This document shows positions 24,097 through 38,905 of a stretch of DNA of 64,000 nucleotides, piece by piece. The notes under the pieces were generated by a model, which saw only the letters and a list, made by a program, of their open reading frames with translations, had not been told where the DNA came from and ran no database searches. Within the stretch, counting starts at the first letter, position 1. Every line of letters begins with the position of its first letter. Both the position numbers and the translations under genes were made by a program. The stretch comes from Homoserinibacter sp. YIM 151385 (lineage in GTDB: Bacteria > Actinomycetota > Actinomycetes > Actinomycetales > Microbacteriaceae): the NCBI RefSeq assembly GCF_027912415.1, contig NZ_CP115175.1:930001-994000 (forward strand), in the 5' to 3' direction.

Positions 24097-25401
24097 TCAG
24101 CCCAGGACGACGCCCGCCAGGGTGCGCTTGCCGCGGCGCAGGATCGCGACCCCGCCCGGGAGGGACGCCTCGCCCAGCACGGCATCCTCCGCCGTCACCT
24201 TCGCGTTGTCGACCGAGACCCCGCCCTGCTGGATCGCGCGTCGCGACTCCCCCAGGCTCGACGTCAGGCCCGTGTCGACGAGCAGCTGCGCGACGCTGGC
24301 GCCGGGCTGGGCCGTCGTGCTCGGGAGCTCCGCGACCGCCGCCCGCAGCGTCGCGGGATCGAGCGCCGCGAGATCGCCCTGCCCGAACAGGGCGGTGCTC
24401 GCGGCGACCGCCGCGCGGGTCGCCGCCTCGCCGTGCACCGTCGCGGTGACCTGGAAGGCGAGCGCGCGCTGGGCCGCCCGCCGGAACGGCTCCGCCTCGA
24501 CGGCGCGCTCGAGCTCCTCGATCGAGGCGCGGTCGAGGAAGGTGAAGATCTTGAGCCGGGTCGCGACGTCGCGGTCGTCCGTGTTGAGCCAGAACTGGTA
24601 CATGGCGTACGGGCTCGTCATCTCGGCGTCCAGCCAGATGGCGTTGCCCTCGCTCTTGCCGAACTTCGTGCCGTCGCTGTTCGTGATGAGCGGGGTGCCG
24701 AGCGCGTGCGCCGAGCGCCCCTCCGCCCGGTGGATGAGATCCGTGCCGCCGACCAGGTTGCCCCACTGGTCGCTGCCGCCCGTCTGCAGCACGACGCCGT
24801 GCTGCCGGTGCAGCTCGAGGAAGTCCATCGCCTGGAGCACCTGGTAGCTGAACTCGGTGTAGCTGATGCCGGCCTCGCTGTTGAGGCGGGCGCTCACGGC
24901 ATCCTTCTTGATCATCGTGCCGACCCGGAAGTGCTTGCCGACCTCGCGCAGGAAGTCGATCGCCGAGAGCGGCGCCGTCCAGTCGAGGTTGTTCACGATC
25001 GTCGCCGGGTTCGCGCCCCCGAAGTCGAGGAAGCGCTCCACCTGGGCGCGCAGGCGGCCCACCCACTCCGTCACCGTCTCCGGCGCGTTGAGCGTGCGCT
25101 CCGCCGTCGGGCGGGGGTCGCCGATCAGCCCCGTCGAGCCGCCGACGAGCCCGAAGGGCCGGTGGCCGGCGAGCTGGATGCGGCGCATCGTGAGCAGCTG
25201 CACGAGATTGCCGAGGTGCAGGCTCGGCGCCGTCGGGTCGAAGCCGCAGTAGTAGGCGATCGGCTCCCCGGCGAGCAGGGCCTTGAGCTCCTGCGGATCG
25301 GTCGAGACGTGGACCAGCCCGCGCCAGACGAGCTCCTCCCAGACGTCCTCGAAAGCCGGGTCGAGCGCGGGCTCGGCGAGCTGGTCTGCGGGGTCGTGCA
25401 C
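24097..25401 (-). CDS. tyrS: Tyrosine--tRNA ligase
   Basis: Charges tRNA-Tyr. The 434-residue class I synthetase has the HIGH-like PSLHLGNLVQLL (about residue 57), the tyrosine-binding IAYYCGFDPTAPSL, QGGSDQWGN-like QTGGSDQWGNLVGG, and the KMSKS-like TKFGKSEGNAIWLD (about residue 236). A C-terminal S4 domain is seen in LLVDTGLTSSLGESRRAIQQ. It follows the DUF817 gene with a 9-bp gap. No T-box leader is seen upstream. Confidence 0.97.
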   Translation of the reverse strand: MHDPADQLAEPALDPAFEDVWEELVWRGLVHVSTDPQELKALLAGEPIAYYCGFDPTAPSLHLGNLVQLLTMRRIQLAGHRPFGLVGGSTGLIGDPRPTAERTLNAPETVTEWVGRLRAQVERFLDFGGANPATIVNNLDWTAPLSAIDFLREVGKHFRVGTMIKKDAVSARLNSEAGISYTEFSYQVLQAMDFLELHRQHGVVLQTGGSDQWGNLVGGTDLIHRAEGRSAHALGTPLITNSDGTKFGKSEGNAIWLDAEMTSPYAMYQFWLNTDDRDVATRLKIFTFLDRASIEELERAVEAEPFRRAAQRALAFQVTATVHGEAATRAAVAASTALFGQGDLAALDPATLRAAVAELPSTTAQPGASVAQLLVDTGLTSSLGESRRAIQQGGVSVDNAKVTAEDAVLGEASLPGGVAILRRGKRTLAGVVLG

Positions 25402-25410
25402 CCGGCAAGA

Positions 25411-26301
25411 CTACCGGCTCGGGCCCATGCCGCCGGGCGCGGCCGCCGCATCCCGATCCGGCCCCTCGGGCGGCGCGACCCAGGTCACGAGCACGACCGA
25501 GATGATCATGAGCAGGAACCAGGAGCCGAGCTTCGCGACGCCCACCGGCTGCCATCCCGCCAGCTGATCGGGGTATGCCCAGGCTCCGCCCCAGGTCGCG
25601 AGGTTCTCGGCGAGCCAGATGAACAGCGCCACGCCGAGGAAGGAGGCCAGGATGTGGAGCCGGAACGTGCGGCGGAGCACGCGCACGTGCATCGTCGTCG
25701 GCCACCAGAGCGCGACCACCGCCGCCATGAGGACCCATCGGGCGTCCGGCAGCCAGTGGTGGGTGTAGAAGTTCGCGTAGATGAGCGCCGCCAGGATCGC
25801 CGTCGCCCAGCGCGGCGGGTAGCGCTCGAATCGCAGGTCGAAGAGCCGGACCACGCGCACCATGTAGGAGCCGACCGCGGCGTACATGAAGCCGCTGAAG
25901 AGGGGGACGCCGGCGATCCGCAGCACGCCCTCGCCGTCGTAGGTCCAGGAGCCGACGTCGGTCTTGAAGAGCTCCATCGCCGTGCCGACGAGGTGGAAGA
26001 GCAGGATCACCCGGAGCTCGCGGAGCGTCTCGAGGCGGCCGAGGAGCATGCCGGCCTGGATCGCGACCGCCGCGAGGGTGAGGGCGTCGTTGCGGGCGAG
26101 CGCCGCACCCTCGGGGTACCAGAGGCGGGAGGCGAGGATCGCGACGAGGAGCAGCGCGCCGAACAGGCAGGCCCAGGCCTGCTTCGCGCCGAAGACGAGG
26201 ACGGCGACGAGGACGCGACGGAGCCCATCGGCCGGCGCGGCGTCGATGAGCCGGTGGGCGAGCGCGTCGATGCGCTGCTCGACGGGGGTGAATCGCACCA
26301 T
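25411..26301 (-). CDS. DUF817 family integral membrane protein
   Basis: A 296-residue polytopic membrane protein with seven or eight hydrophobic helices. The family signature region includes FHLVGTAMELFKTDVGSWTY, FSGFMYAAVGSYMVR, and LIYANFYTHHWLPDARW. Charged, conserved-looking His residues lie in the FYTHHW segment. The function of the family is unknown. The ATG at 26299-26301 is preceded by GGGGAGGAT. It is 9 bp upstream of tyrS and divergent from the satD-like gene. Confidence 0.85.
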   Translation of the reverse strand: MVRFTPVEQRIDALAHRLIDAAPADGLRRVLVAVLVFGAKQAWACLFGALLLVAILASRLWYPEGAALARNDALTLAAVAIQAGMLLGRLETLRELRVILLFHLVGTAMELFKTDVGSWTYDGEGVLRIAGVPLFSGFMYAAVGSYMVRVVRLFDLRFERYPPRWATAILAALIYANFYTHHWLPDARWVLMAAVVALWWPTTMHVRVLRRTFRLHILASFLGVALFIWLAENLATWGGAWAYPDQLAGWQPVGVAKLGSWFLLMIISVVLVTWVAPPEGPDRDAAAAPGGMGPSR

Positions 26302-26359
26302 GCCGGCATCCTCCCCTCGTGCGCTGGGCGACGGCGGCGAGCGCCCTCAGGGCTCGGGC

Positions 26360-26407
26360 CTTGATCACGAGAAGTGAAGGGTTTAGCCTTGATATCGCGG
26401 AATCAAG
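26360..26407 (+). promoter_or_regulatory. Promoter and putative operator of the satD-like operon
   Basis: GCCTTGAT occurs at 26358-26365 and again at 26386-26393, and the second copy forms an inverted repeat CTTGAT-N8-ATCAAG (26388-26407). A TTGATC (26361-26366) and TAGCCT (26384-26389) with 17-bp spacing can serve as -35 and -10, so the repeats overlap the core promoter. The HTH protein encoded downstream is the natural candidate ligand. Confidence 0.55.
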
Positions 26408-26426
26408 CCAGAGGCCTGGAGGAGTC

Positions 26427-27056
26427 ATGTACGTCATCACGGCCGACCAGATCGGGAGCCGACGCGGCGCCGACCTCGTCGAGGGGGCGCTCGCCGCGCT
26501 CCGCCGGGTCGGCGGCGAGCACCTCCCCCTGCCGCCCGAGCGCACCGCCGGCGACGAGGTACAGGCGATCGTCAACGCCCCGCGCGCGGCCCTCGACCTC
26601 GTCCTCGAGCTCGCGCGCGACGAGCACTGGAGCATCGGCCTGGGGATCGGCCCTGTGCGGACCCCGCTCCCCGACAGCACGCGCGCCGGCGCCGGCGAGG
26701 CCTTCGTGCTCGCGCGGGAGGCCGTCGAGCAGGCGAAGCGGCGGCCCAGCCGATTCCGCCTCCGGATCGCCGACGGCGCCGCCCACCGCGACGCCGACCT
26801 CGAGCCGCTCATCGACCTCCTCCTGCTCCAGCGCGAGCGGCGGAGCGAGGAGGGCTGGGAGCTGCACGACCTCCTCGCCGAGGGCATCAGCCAGCAGGAG
26901 GCCGCCCGGCGGCTCGCCATCACCCCGCAGGCCGTCAGCCAGCGGGCCCGGACCGCGCAGCTGCGCACCGACGACGCCGCGCGCGCCGCACTCGAGCGGC
27001 TGCTCGACGCCGCCGAGCGCACCGTCGGCGTCGTCCAGGAGGAGGAGACCCCGTGA
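26427..27056 (+). CDS. SatD-like protein with C-terminal helix-turn-helix
   Basis: A 209-residue protein resembling the SatD family. The N-terminal domain contains VITADQIGSRRG, RTAGDEVQAIVN and IGLGIGPVRTPLPDSTRAGA, a pattern like a nucleotide-cyclase fold with a conserved GDE. The C-terminus has a clear helix-turn-helix, GISQQEAARRLAITPQAVSQ, similar to sigma region 4. The ATG at 26427 follows CTGGAGGAG. It overlaps the next membrane gene by 4 bp. Inference: an autoregulated DNA-binding sensor working with the membrane protein. The biological signal is unknown. Confidence 0.75.
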   Translation: MYVITADQIGSRRGADLVEGALAALRRVGGEHLPLPPERTAGDEVQAIVNAPRAALDLVLELARDEHWSIGLGIGPVRTPLPDSTRAGAGEAFVLAREAVEQAKRRPSRFRLRIADGAAHRDADLEPLIDLLLLQRERRSEEGWELHDLLAEGISQQEAARRLAITPQAVSQRARTAQLRTDDAARAALERLLDAAERTVGVVQEEETP

Positions 27057-27628
27057 CCGCACTCTGGATCGTCCAGCTCGCGCTCGTCATCGCATCCATC
27101 GCCCTCGCGCTCGCCCTCCCCCGGGCGAGGCGGCCCCTCGCGGCGCTGCTCGGCGCCGTGCCGATCGTGCTCGGGGTGCTGCTGCTCGTCTTCGACGCGC
27201 AGCCGCTCGCGCCGGCGCCCGCGTGGGGCGCCGTGCTGTCGCTCGCCTTCGCGCTGCTCGGCATCGTCGCCGGCTCCCCCGCCGCGAGCCTCGTGCTCGA
27301 CTGGGCCGAGCGGGGCGAGCCGGCACCGCGCGGGAAGCACGGCGGGATCATGATCCTCGCGAAGCGGGAGAGCGGCGAGGCGCGGGTCGAGGTGCTGCGC
27401 GGCGGCGCCGCCGTCGGCTACCTCGAGCGGACCGCCATCGTCGCGGCCGTCGTGCTCGGCCGGCTCGAGATCGCCGCCGCCGTCATCGCGATCAAGGGGC
27501 TCGGCCGGTTCTCCGACCTCGAGAGCGCGGAGGCGCGCGAGCGGTTCATCATCGGCACGCTCGCGAGCATGCTCTGGGCGGGCGCCTGCGCGGGACTCGC
27601 GATCGCGCCGTCCGGACTGCTCGGGTAG
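27053..27628 (+). CDS. Membrane protein translationally coupled to SatD-like gene
   Basis: A 191-residue integral membrane protein with four predicted helices (about residues 3-22, 28-46, 58-78 and 160-188) and a central polar loop (GKHGGIMILAKRESGEARVE) with a fifth weaker segment after it. No enzymatic motif is recognised. GTGA at 27053-27056 couples it to the upstream satD-like gene. The pairing of a SatD protein with a small membrane protein recurs in actinobacteria, but I know of no assigned function. Confidence 0.75.
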   Translation: MTALWIVQLALVIASIALALALPRARRPLAALLGAVPIVLGVLLLVFDAQPLAPAPAWGAVLSLAFALLGIVAGSPAASLVLDWAERGEPAPRGKHGGIMILAKRESGEARVEVLRGGAAVGYLERTAIVAAVVLGRLEIAAAVIAIKGLGRFSDLESAEARERFIIGTLASMLWAGACAGLAIAPSGLLG

Positions 27629-27637
27629 GGGTCGGCC

Positions 27638-27680
27638 GGGTCTCGACACGCGTCCGCTTCGCGGGCGCTCCTCGAGCGGC
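27638..27680. repeat. Intergenic palindromic repeat between convergent genes
   Basis: GGTCTCGACACGCGTCCGCT-TCGCGGGCGCTCCTCGAGC resembles the GTCTCGACACGCTCGC...CTCCTCGA repeat scattered through Microbacteriaceae genomes. The internal CGTCCGCTTCGCGGGCG can fold. Its place between two stop codons suggests a bidirectional terminator role. Confidence 0.5.
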
Positions 27681-27690
27681 GGAGGCGGCG

Positions 27691-28302
27691 TCAGCGGCGG
27701 CGCGGGCTGTGTGCGCGGTAGGGCGAGACGGTGGGGTCGGCGTCGATGCGGAAGCGCCACGGGTAGCTGTCGAGGCCGCCGTCGCCCGAGACGCCCGTGC
27801 GCGGGCCCGAGCGGATCCGGGAGTCCGGGACCGGGACCGCCGGCAGCTCCAGCGCGAAGGGCTCGTGGAGGGCGCTCGCGCCGGAGTCGGCCAGGGTCAG
27901 CCCGAGCGCCGTCGCGAGCCGGGCCGGGCCGCGGGCCAGATCCGCGTCCTCCCGCGAGGTGCTGCGCCGGGCGCGTGCCGCATCCCGCCCCTCCACGATC
28001 TCGCCGCCGCGCAGCAGCACCGCCGAGGCCGCGCCATCCGGCGAGCACACGATGTTCGCGCAGGCGTGCATGCCGTAGCTGAGGTACACGTAGAGGTGCC
28101 CGGGCGGCCCGAACATGGGTGCGGTCCGCGGCGTCCGGCCGCGGTGCGCGTGCGAGCCCGGGTCCTCGCCGACGCCGAGGTAGGCCTCCACCTCGGTGAG
28201 GCGCACCGCCGCCCCGCGGCCGCGGAGCACCGCGCCGAGCAGGCGGGGCGCGACCTCCGTCGCGGGGCGGGCGAGGAACGCCGCGAGCTCGGCGGCCGTC
28301 AT
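27691..28302 (-). CDS. mpg: DNA-3-methyladenine glycosylase (AAG/Mpg family)
   Basis: Removes alkylated purines in base excision repair. The 203-residue protein has [19 protein letters not shown] (catalytic Glu), [20 protein letters not shown] and [13 protein letters not shown] (DNA-intercalating region). [15 protein letters not shown] near the C-terminal half is also typical. Length matches the family. The ATG at 28300-28302 is 8 bp after argH. mpg next to argH and tyrS is also the order in mycobacteria. Confidence 0.93.
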   Translation of the reverse strand: MTAAELAAFLARPATEVAPRLLGAVLRGRGAAVRLTEVEAYLGVGEDPGSHAHRGRTPRTAPMFGPPGHLYVYLSYGMHACANIVCSPDGAASAVLLRGGEIVEGRDAARARRSTSREDADLARGPARLATALGLTLADSGASALHEPFALELPAVPVPDSRIRSGPRTGVSGDGGLDSYPWRFRIDADPTVSPYRAHSPRRR

Positions 28303-28310
28303 CTGACGGC

Positions 28311-34001
<5,691 letters not shown>

Positions 34002-34005
<4 letters not shown>

Positions 34006-35159
34006 GAGCTGTACGCGCTGTTCTCGTGGACGTAGTCGTGGGTGAGGTCGTTCGTGAGGATCGTGGCGTGCTCGAGCCCCGCCTTGAGGTCGACGAGCAC
34101 GTGGACGGCGCGCGGCGCGAGGTCGACCTCGTCTCGCGGACGATCCGGCGCGCCCGCCGAGCAGACGCGCACGCCGTTCATCGACACGTCGACCGAGTAG
34201 GGGTCGAAGTCGGCGGAGGTCGTGCCGATCGCGGCGAGGACGCGGCCCCAGTTGGGGTCGTTGCCGAAGATCGCGGCCTTGAAGAGGTTGTTGCGCGCGA
34301 TCGAGCGGCCCACCTCGACCGCGTCGTCCTCGCTCGAGGCGCCGACGATCTCGATCTCGATGTCGTGGCTCGCGCCCTCGGCGTCCGACTGGAGCTGCCG
34401 GGAGAGCTCGATGCAGAGACGCGCGAGCGCCGCCCGGAACTCCTCCCGATCCGGCTGGATGCCGCTCGCGCCGCTCGCCAGCAGCGTGACCTGGTCGTTC
34501 GTCGACATGCAGCCGTCGCTGTCGAGTCGGTCGAAGCTCACCCGGGTGGCGGCGCGGAGCAGCTCATCGAGCTGCGAGCCGTCGAGGACCGCATCCGTCG
34601 TGATCACGACGAGCATCGTCGCGAGGCCCGGCGCGAGCATGCCCGCCCCCTTCGCCATCCCGCCGATCGTCCAGCCCGAGGGCGCCCGGTGCACGGCCGT
34701 CTTCGGGCGGGAGTCGGTCGTCATGATCGCGCGCGCGGCATCCTCGCCGCCCTGCGCCGACAGGCGCGCCGCCGCCGAGGTGACGCCCGAGACCAGCCGC
34801 TCGCGGTCCAGCTGCTCGCCGATGAGGCCCGTCGAGCAGACGAGGACGTCGCCCGCGGAGACGCCGGGCACCCGCGCCGCGACCGCCTCCGCCGTCTGAT
34901 GGGTCGTGAGGAAGCCCTCCGCGCCGGTGAAGCAGTTCGCGCCGCCCGAGTTGAGGACGACCGCGTCGACCGTGCCGTCCTGGATCACCTGCTCCGACCA
35001 CAGGATGGGGTTCGCCTTCGCGCGGTTCGAGGTGAAGACGGCGGCGCCCGACTTGAGCGGCCCGCGGTTCACGACGAGGGCGAGATCGAGGGCGCCGTTC
35101 GACTTGAGGCCCGCGACGACGCCGGCCGCCTCGAAGCCCTGTGCTGCGGTGACGGTCAC
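34002..35159 (-). CDS. argJ: Bifunctional ornithine acetyltransferase / N-acetylglutamate synthase
   Basis: Recycles the acetyl group from N-acetylornithine to glutamate. The 385-residue precursor is expected to cleave itself before the Thr in [16 protein letters not shown] (about residue 180), giving alpha and beta chains. [20 protein letters not shown] and [12 protein letters not shown] are further family landmarks. The C-terminal ENSAYSS matches the typical ArgJ end. It is translationally coupled to argC and argB. Whether it is mono- or bifunctional cannot be read from the sequence. Confidence 0.96.
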
Positions 35160-36199
35160 GGGGCGACTCCGTTCACGGGGAGGGCGAGCGTCTCGGGGAG
35201 GCCGAGCGCGAGGTTCGCGGCCTGGATCGCCTGCCCGGCGGTCCCCTTCACGAGGTTGTCGATCGCGCTCACCGCGACGACGCGGCCGGCGCGCTCGTCG
35301 ACCGCGAGGCCCACGAGGCAGGTGTTCGCGCCCGTCGCATCCCCGGAGGCGGGGAACGCGCCCTCGGGCAGCAGGTGCACGAAGGGCTCCTCGGCGTAGG
35401 CGGCCTCCCAGGCGGCGCGCACCGCGGACGCGTCGGCGCCCGGCGCGAGGCGCGCCGTCGAGGTCGCGAGGATGCCGCGCGACATCGGCACGAGGACGGG
35501 GGTGAAGGAGATGGTCGGCTCACCACCGCCCGCGGTGCGGAGGTTCTGCACGATCTCGGGCGTGTGCCGGTGGACGCCGCCCACCTGGTACGCGGAGGCG
35601 GAGCCGAGGATCTCGCTCGCGAGCAGGTTCGCCCTGAGCGCGCGACCCGCGCCGCTCGGCCCGACCGCGAGGACCGACACGAGATCCACCGGCTCGATCA
35701 GGCCGGCGGCGATGCCCGGCTGGAGGCCGAGGGTGATCGAGGTGACGTTGCAGCCCGGGACCGCGATGCGACGGGCGCCCGCGAGCTCGTCGCGCCGACG
35801 GCCGCCCGGCGTGATGAGCTCGGGGAGGCCATAGGCCCAGGAGCCCGCCCACTCGCCGCCGTAGTAGTCGGCCCAGTCGGACGCGCGCTCGAGGCGATGG
35901 TCGGCGCCGCAGTCGAGGACGAGCACGTCGTCCGGGAGCTGTGCCGCGAGCGCGCCCGAGGCGCCGTGCGGGAGGGCGAGGAACACAACATCGTGTCCCG
36001 CGAGGACCTCGGGGGCGGTCGGCTGGAGCACGAGGTCCGCGAAGGACACGAGGTGCGGGTGGACGGCGAGGAGCGGCTGGCCGGCGTTCGAGTGCGCGGT
36101 GACCGTGCGCACCTCGAGCTCGGGGTGCTGGGCGAGGAGCCGGAGCAGCTCGCCGCCGGCGTAGCCGCTCGCGCCGGCGACGGCGACGGAGAGGGACAT
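35156..36199 (-). CDS. argC: N-acetyl-gamma-glutamyl-phosphate reductase
   Basis: NADPH-dependent third step of arginine synthesis. The 347 residues begin with the Rossmann motif [18 protein letters not shown]. The catalytic Cys lies in [20 protein letters not shown] (about residue 148), and the conserved HRHTPEI motif follows (about residue 205). The ATG at 36197-36199 has an AAGGAAG ribosome-binding site. It is the first structural gene of the arg operon. A possible Arg-rich leader peptide and hairpin precede it. Confidence 0.97.
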   Translation of the reverse strand: MSLSVAVAGASGYAGGELLRLLAQHPELEVRTVTAHSNAGQPLLAVHPHLVSFADLVLQPTAPEVLAGHDVVFLALPHGASGALAAQLPDDVLVLDCGADHRLERASDWADYYGGEWAGSWAYGLPELITPGGRRRDELAGARRIAVPGCNVTSITLGLQPGIAAGLIEPVDLVSVLAVGPSGAGRALRANLLASEILGSASAYQVGGVHRHTPEIVQNLRTAGGGEPTISFTPVLVPMSRGILATSTARLAPGADASAVRAAWEAAYAEEPFVHLLPEGAFPASGDATGANTCLVGLAVDERAGRVVAVSAIDNLVKGTAGQAIQAANLALGLPETLALPVNGVAP

Positions 36200-36239
36200 G
36201 GCGCTTCCTTGGGGTGATCGACGGGGACGGAACGGAGCC

Positions 36240-36283
36240 GGCGTCGTCGCGCGAGACCCAGGGGTCAGCGGCGGGACGACGCC
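36240..36283 (-). promoter_or_regulatory. Possible attenuator hairpin upstream of argC
   Basis: GGCGTCGTC and GACGACGCC (36275-36283 and 36240-36248) form a perfect 9-bp stem. The stop codon of the putative leader peptide (36265-36267) lies in the 26-nt loop and its last codons in the 5' arm. No T-run follows, so it is not a classical terminator. Confidence 0.35.
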
Positions 36284-36348
36284 CCGATTCGGCGCGCACG
36301 GCGAAGGCGGAGCTCAGCGCCCCGGAAGCCCTCGAATGCGGTGTCCAC
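36265..36348 (-). CDS. Putative Arg-rich leader peptide of the arg operon
   Basis: A 27-codon frame beginning GTG, 7 bp after a TAGGGT -10 box, and ending TGA 65 bp before argC. The product has eight Arg, clustered as LRLRRARR and the final SRR. This is what a translational attenuator sensing charged tRNA-Arg would look like. The caution is strong: random frames in this GC-rich DNA are often Arg-rich. The promoter spacing is the better part of the evidence. Confidence 0.35.
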   Translation of the reverse strand: MDTAFEGFRGAELRLRRARRIGASSRR

Positions 36349-36355
36349 GAGGATC

Positions 36356-36361
36356 ACCCTA
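36356..36361 (-). promoter_or_regulatory. -10 box of candidate arg operon promoter
   Basis: TAGGGT on the minus strand, 7 bp before the GTG of the putative leader peptide. No good -35 and no recognisable ARG box were found nearby. Confidence 0.45.
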
Positions 36362-36390
36362 CTGCGCTCGGCGGGCGCGGGGCGAATCCG

Positions 36391-36410
36391 GCGGGCGGCC
36401 GCCGCCCGCC
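36391..36410 (-). terminator. GC-rich hairpin after pheT
   Basis: GCGGGCGG-CC-GCCGCCCGC lies about 20 bp after the pheT stop and can fold, but the loop is tiny and no T-tract follows. Confidence 0.3.
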
Positions 36411-36427
36411 CGCCGGGCCGCATCGCG

Positions 36428-38905
36428 CTACTCGCGCAGCGTCGCGCCGTGTCGCTCCGTCGCGAGCGCGAGACCGGCGAGCTTCGCCTCGCTCGCCTCC
36501 GCGGCCGTGAGCGTGCGGTCGGCCGCGCGGAAGCGGAGCGCGAAGGTGAGCGACTTCTCGCCCTCCTCGAGTCCTCGGCCACGGTAGTCGTCGACGAGCG
36601 AGATCGCCTCGAGCAGCTCGCCCGCGCCCTCGCGCACCGACGCGAGCACCTCGCCCGCGGGGACCTCCGCGCGGACGACGAGCGAGAGGTCCTGCGTCGC
36701 CGCCGGCAGCGTCCCGATCGGCCGCGCGCGGAGCTCGCTCGGCGCGAGCGCCACCAGCCGGTCGAGGTCGACCTCGGCGAGCGCCACGATGCGGGGCAGG
36801 TCGAGCTCGGCCGCGAGCGACGGGAGCAGCTCGCCGGCGACGCCGACGACCTCCTCGCCCACCAGGATCGACGCCGTCCGCCCCGGGTGCAGCGCGGGAT
36901 GCGAGCCCTGCACGACGCGGACCTCGGCGCCGACCGAGCGGGCGAGGATGCGGACCGAGTCGAGCGCGTCGGCGAGGCCCGCGGGCTCCGCCGCCGCGCC
37001 CGGCTGCTTCGCGCGCGACTCGCCGAGCGCGAGCGTGCCCACCCGCCAGGACTGCGCGGGGATGCCGGCCTCGAGCTCCGAGAGCACCTGGTCGCCCGGG
37101 CGCGCGGCGCCCTCGGGGATGCCGTCGGTGCCGTGCGCCGCATCCCGCTCGGGCAGGAACACCGTGCCGAGCTCGACGAGCGAGAGGTCGGTGAGGCCGC
37201 GACCGAGGTTGCGGCGCGCGATCTCGAGCATGCCGGGCAGCAGCGTGCGCCGCAGGAACGGCACCTGCGCGTCGAGCGCGTTCGCGAGCTGCACACCGCG
37301 CTCACCCGGCGTGAAGCGCTCGAGCGTCGCCTGCGAGACGAAGGGGTACGCGAGCACCTCGACGGCGCCGGCGTCGGCGAGCGCCTGCACGGCCTGGCGG
37401 CGGAGGCGCTGCTCGCGTGCGAGGCCGCGACCCGGGGGCGCGACCGGGAGCACCGAGGGGATCCGGTCGTAGCCCGTGATGCGGGCGACCTCCTCGATCA
37501 GCGTCGCCGGATCCGTCAGGTCCGGGCGCCAGCTCGGCGGCGTCACGAGAAGCCGGTCGCCCTGCTCCTCGACCTCGGCGCCGATGAGCCGCAGCGAGCC
37601 GACGACCTCCTCGCGCGCGTAGTCGACGCCGACGAGGCGCTCCGGAGCCCGCGCGTCGAGCTCGATCCGCGCCGCGGGGGCCGAGGCGTCGTAGACGGCG
37701 CCGAGCCGATCCGCGGTGCCGCCGGCCAGGGTCACGAGCAGCTCGACGACGCGCGCGGCGCCCGCGCGCGACACGGCGGGGTCGATCCCGCGCTCGTAGC
37801 GCTTCGCGGCCTCGCTCGGGAGCTTGTGCCGACGGACCGTGCGGCTGATGGTGACCGGATCCCAGATCCCCGCCTCCACGAGCACGTCGCGCGTCGTCTC
37901 CGACATCTCGGTCGACTCGCCGCCCATGACGCCCGCGAGCCCGACGGCGCCGGAGTCGTCGGCGACCACGAGATCCGCCGGATCCAGCGTCCGCCGCCGT
38001 CCGTCGAGGGTGACGAGCTCCTCGCCCGGCTCCGCACGGCGGATCACGAGTCCGCCCGCGAGCTTCTCCAGGTCGTAGCCGTGGATCGGCTGGCCGAGCT
38101 CGAGCATGACGTAGTTCGTGATGTCCACCGCGAGCGAGATCGAGCGGATGCCGGCGAGCTGCAGCCGGGCGCGCATCCACGGCGGTGTGGGACGCGCGGG
38201 ATCGATGCCGCGCACGACCCGGGCCGTGAAGACGGAGCAGCCCGCGCGACCGCGGATCGGCGCCTCGTCCCGGATCTCCACCGGGAAGCCCTCGCCGTCC
38301 TCGATCGCCACGAGCGCGGGGTCGCGGAAGGCCGCGCCGGTCGCATGCGAGTACTCGCGCGCGACGCCGCGGATCGAGAAGGCGTAGCCGCGGTCGGGCG
38401 TCACGTTGATCTCGACCGCCGCGTCCGCGAGGCCGAGCAGCTGGATCGCATCCGCGCCGGGGGCCGCGTCGATGCCGAGCTCGACGAGCCGCAGGATGCC
38501 CGCGTGATCCTCGCCGAGCCCCAGCTCCTTCGCCGAGGCGATCATGCCGTCGGACACGTGCCCGTAGGTCTTCCGCGCCGCGATCGGAAAGGGACCCGGC
38601 AGCACCGCACCCGGGAGCGTCACGACGACCTTGTCGTCGACGAGGAAGTTGCCGGCGCCGCAGACGATGCCGCGGGGCTCGTCCTCGCCGACATCAACCT
38701 GGCACCAGCGGATCGTCTTCCCGTTCTTCTGCGGCTCCTCCTCGAAGCCGAGGACCTTGCCGACCACGACCGGTCCCTCGACGCCGAAGACGTGCACGTC
38801 CTCCTCCTCGAAGCCGACGCGCACGAGCGCCGCGTGGAGGTGCTCGAGGCTCGCGTCCTCCGGGAGGTCGACCCACTCGCGGAGCCAGCTCAGCGGGATG
38901 CGCAT
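36428..38905 (-). CDS. pheT: Phenylalanine--tRNA ligase beta subunit
   Basis: The 825-residue beta chain of the class II PheRS heterotetramer. It starts with MRIPLSWLREWVDLPEDASL, then an OB-fold tRNA-binding domain (VVGKVLGFEEEP to GMIASAKELGLGEDHAG). The B3/B4 editing domain, the B5 domain (RYERGIDPAVSRAG region) and the C-terminal FDX-ACB anticodon-binding domain (SLTFALRFRAADRTLTAAEA) follow. Length is full. Its start shares one base with the pheS stop. Confidence 0.97.
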   Translation of the reverse strand: MRIPLSWLREWVDLPEDASLEHLHAALVRVGFEEEDVHVFGVEGPVVVGKVLGFEEEPQKNGKTIRWCQVDVGEDEPRGIVCGAGNFLVDDKVVVTLPGAVLPGPFPIAARKTYGHVSDGMIASAKELGLGEDHAGILRLVELGIDAAPGADAIQLLGLADAAVEINVTPDRGYAFSIRGVAREYSHATGAAFRDPALVAIEDGEGFPVEIRDEAPIRGRAGCSVFTARVVRGIDPARPTPPWMRARLQLAGIRSISLAVDITNYVMLELGQPIHGYDLEKLAGGLVIRRAEPGEELVTLDGRRRTLDPADLVVADDSGAVGLAGVMGGESTEMSETTRDVLVEAGIWDPVTISRTVRRHKLPSEAAKRYERGIDPAVSRAGAARVVELLVTLAGGTADRLGAVYDASAPAARIELDARAPERLVGVDYAREEVVGSLRLIGAEVEEQGDRLLVTPPSWRPDLTDPATLIEEVARITGYDRIPSVLPVAPPGRGLAREQRLRRQAVQALADAGAVEVLAYPFVSQATLERFTPGERGVQLANALDAQVPFLRRTLLPGMLEIARRNLGRGLTDLSLVELGTVFLPERDAAHGTDGIPEGAARPGDQVLSELEAGIPAQSWRVGTLALGESRAKQPGAAAEPAGLADALDSVRILARSVGAEVRVVQGSHPALHPGRTASILVGEEVVGVAGELLPSLAAELDLPRIVALAEVDLDRLVALAPSELRARPIGTLPAATQDLSLVVRAEVPAGEVLASVREGAGELLEAISLVDDYRGRGLEEGEKSLTFALRFRAADRTLTAAEASEAKLAGLALATERHGATLRE

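Noticed and set aside
36200-36427. ARG-box operator upstream of argC
   Set aside because: No AT-rich 18-bp palindrome of the ArgR type is present in this GC-rich interval.
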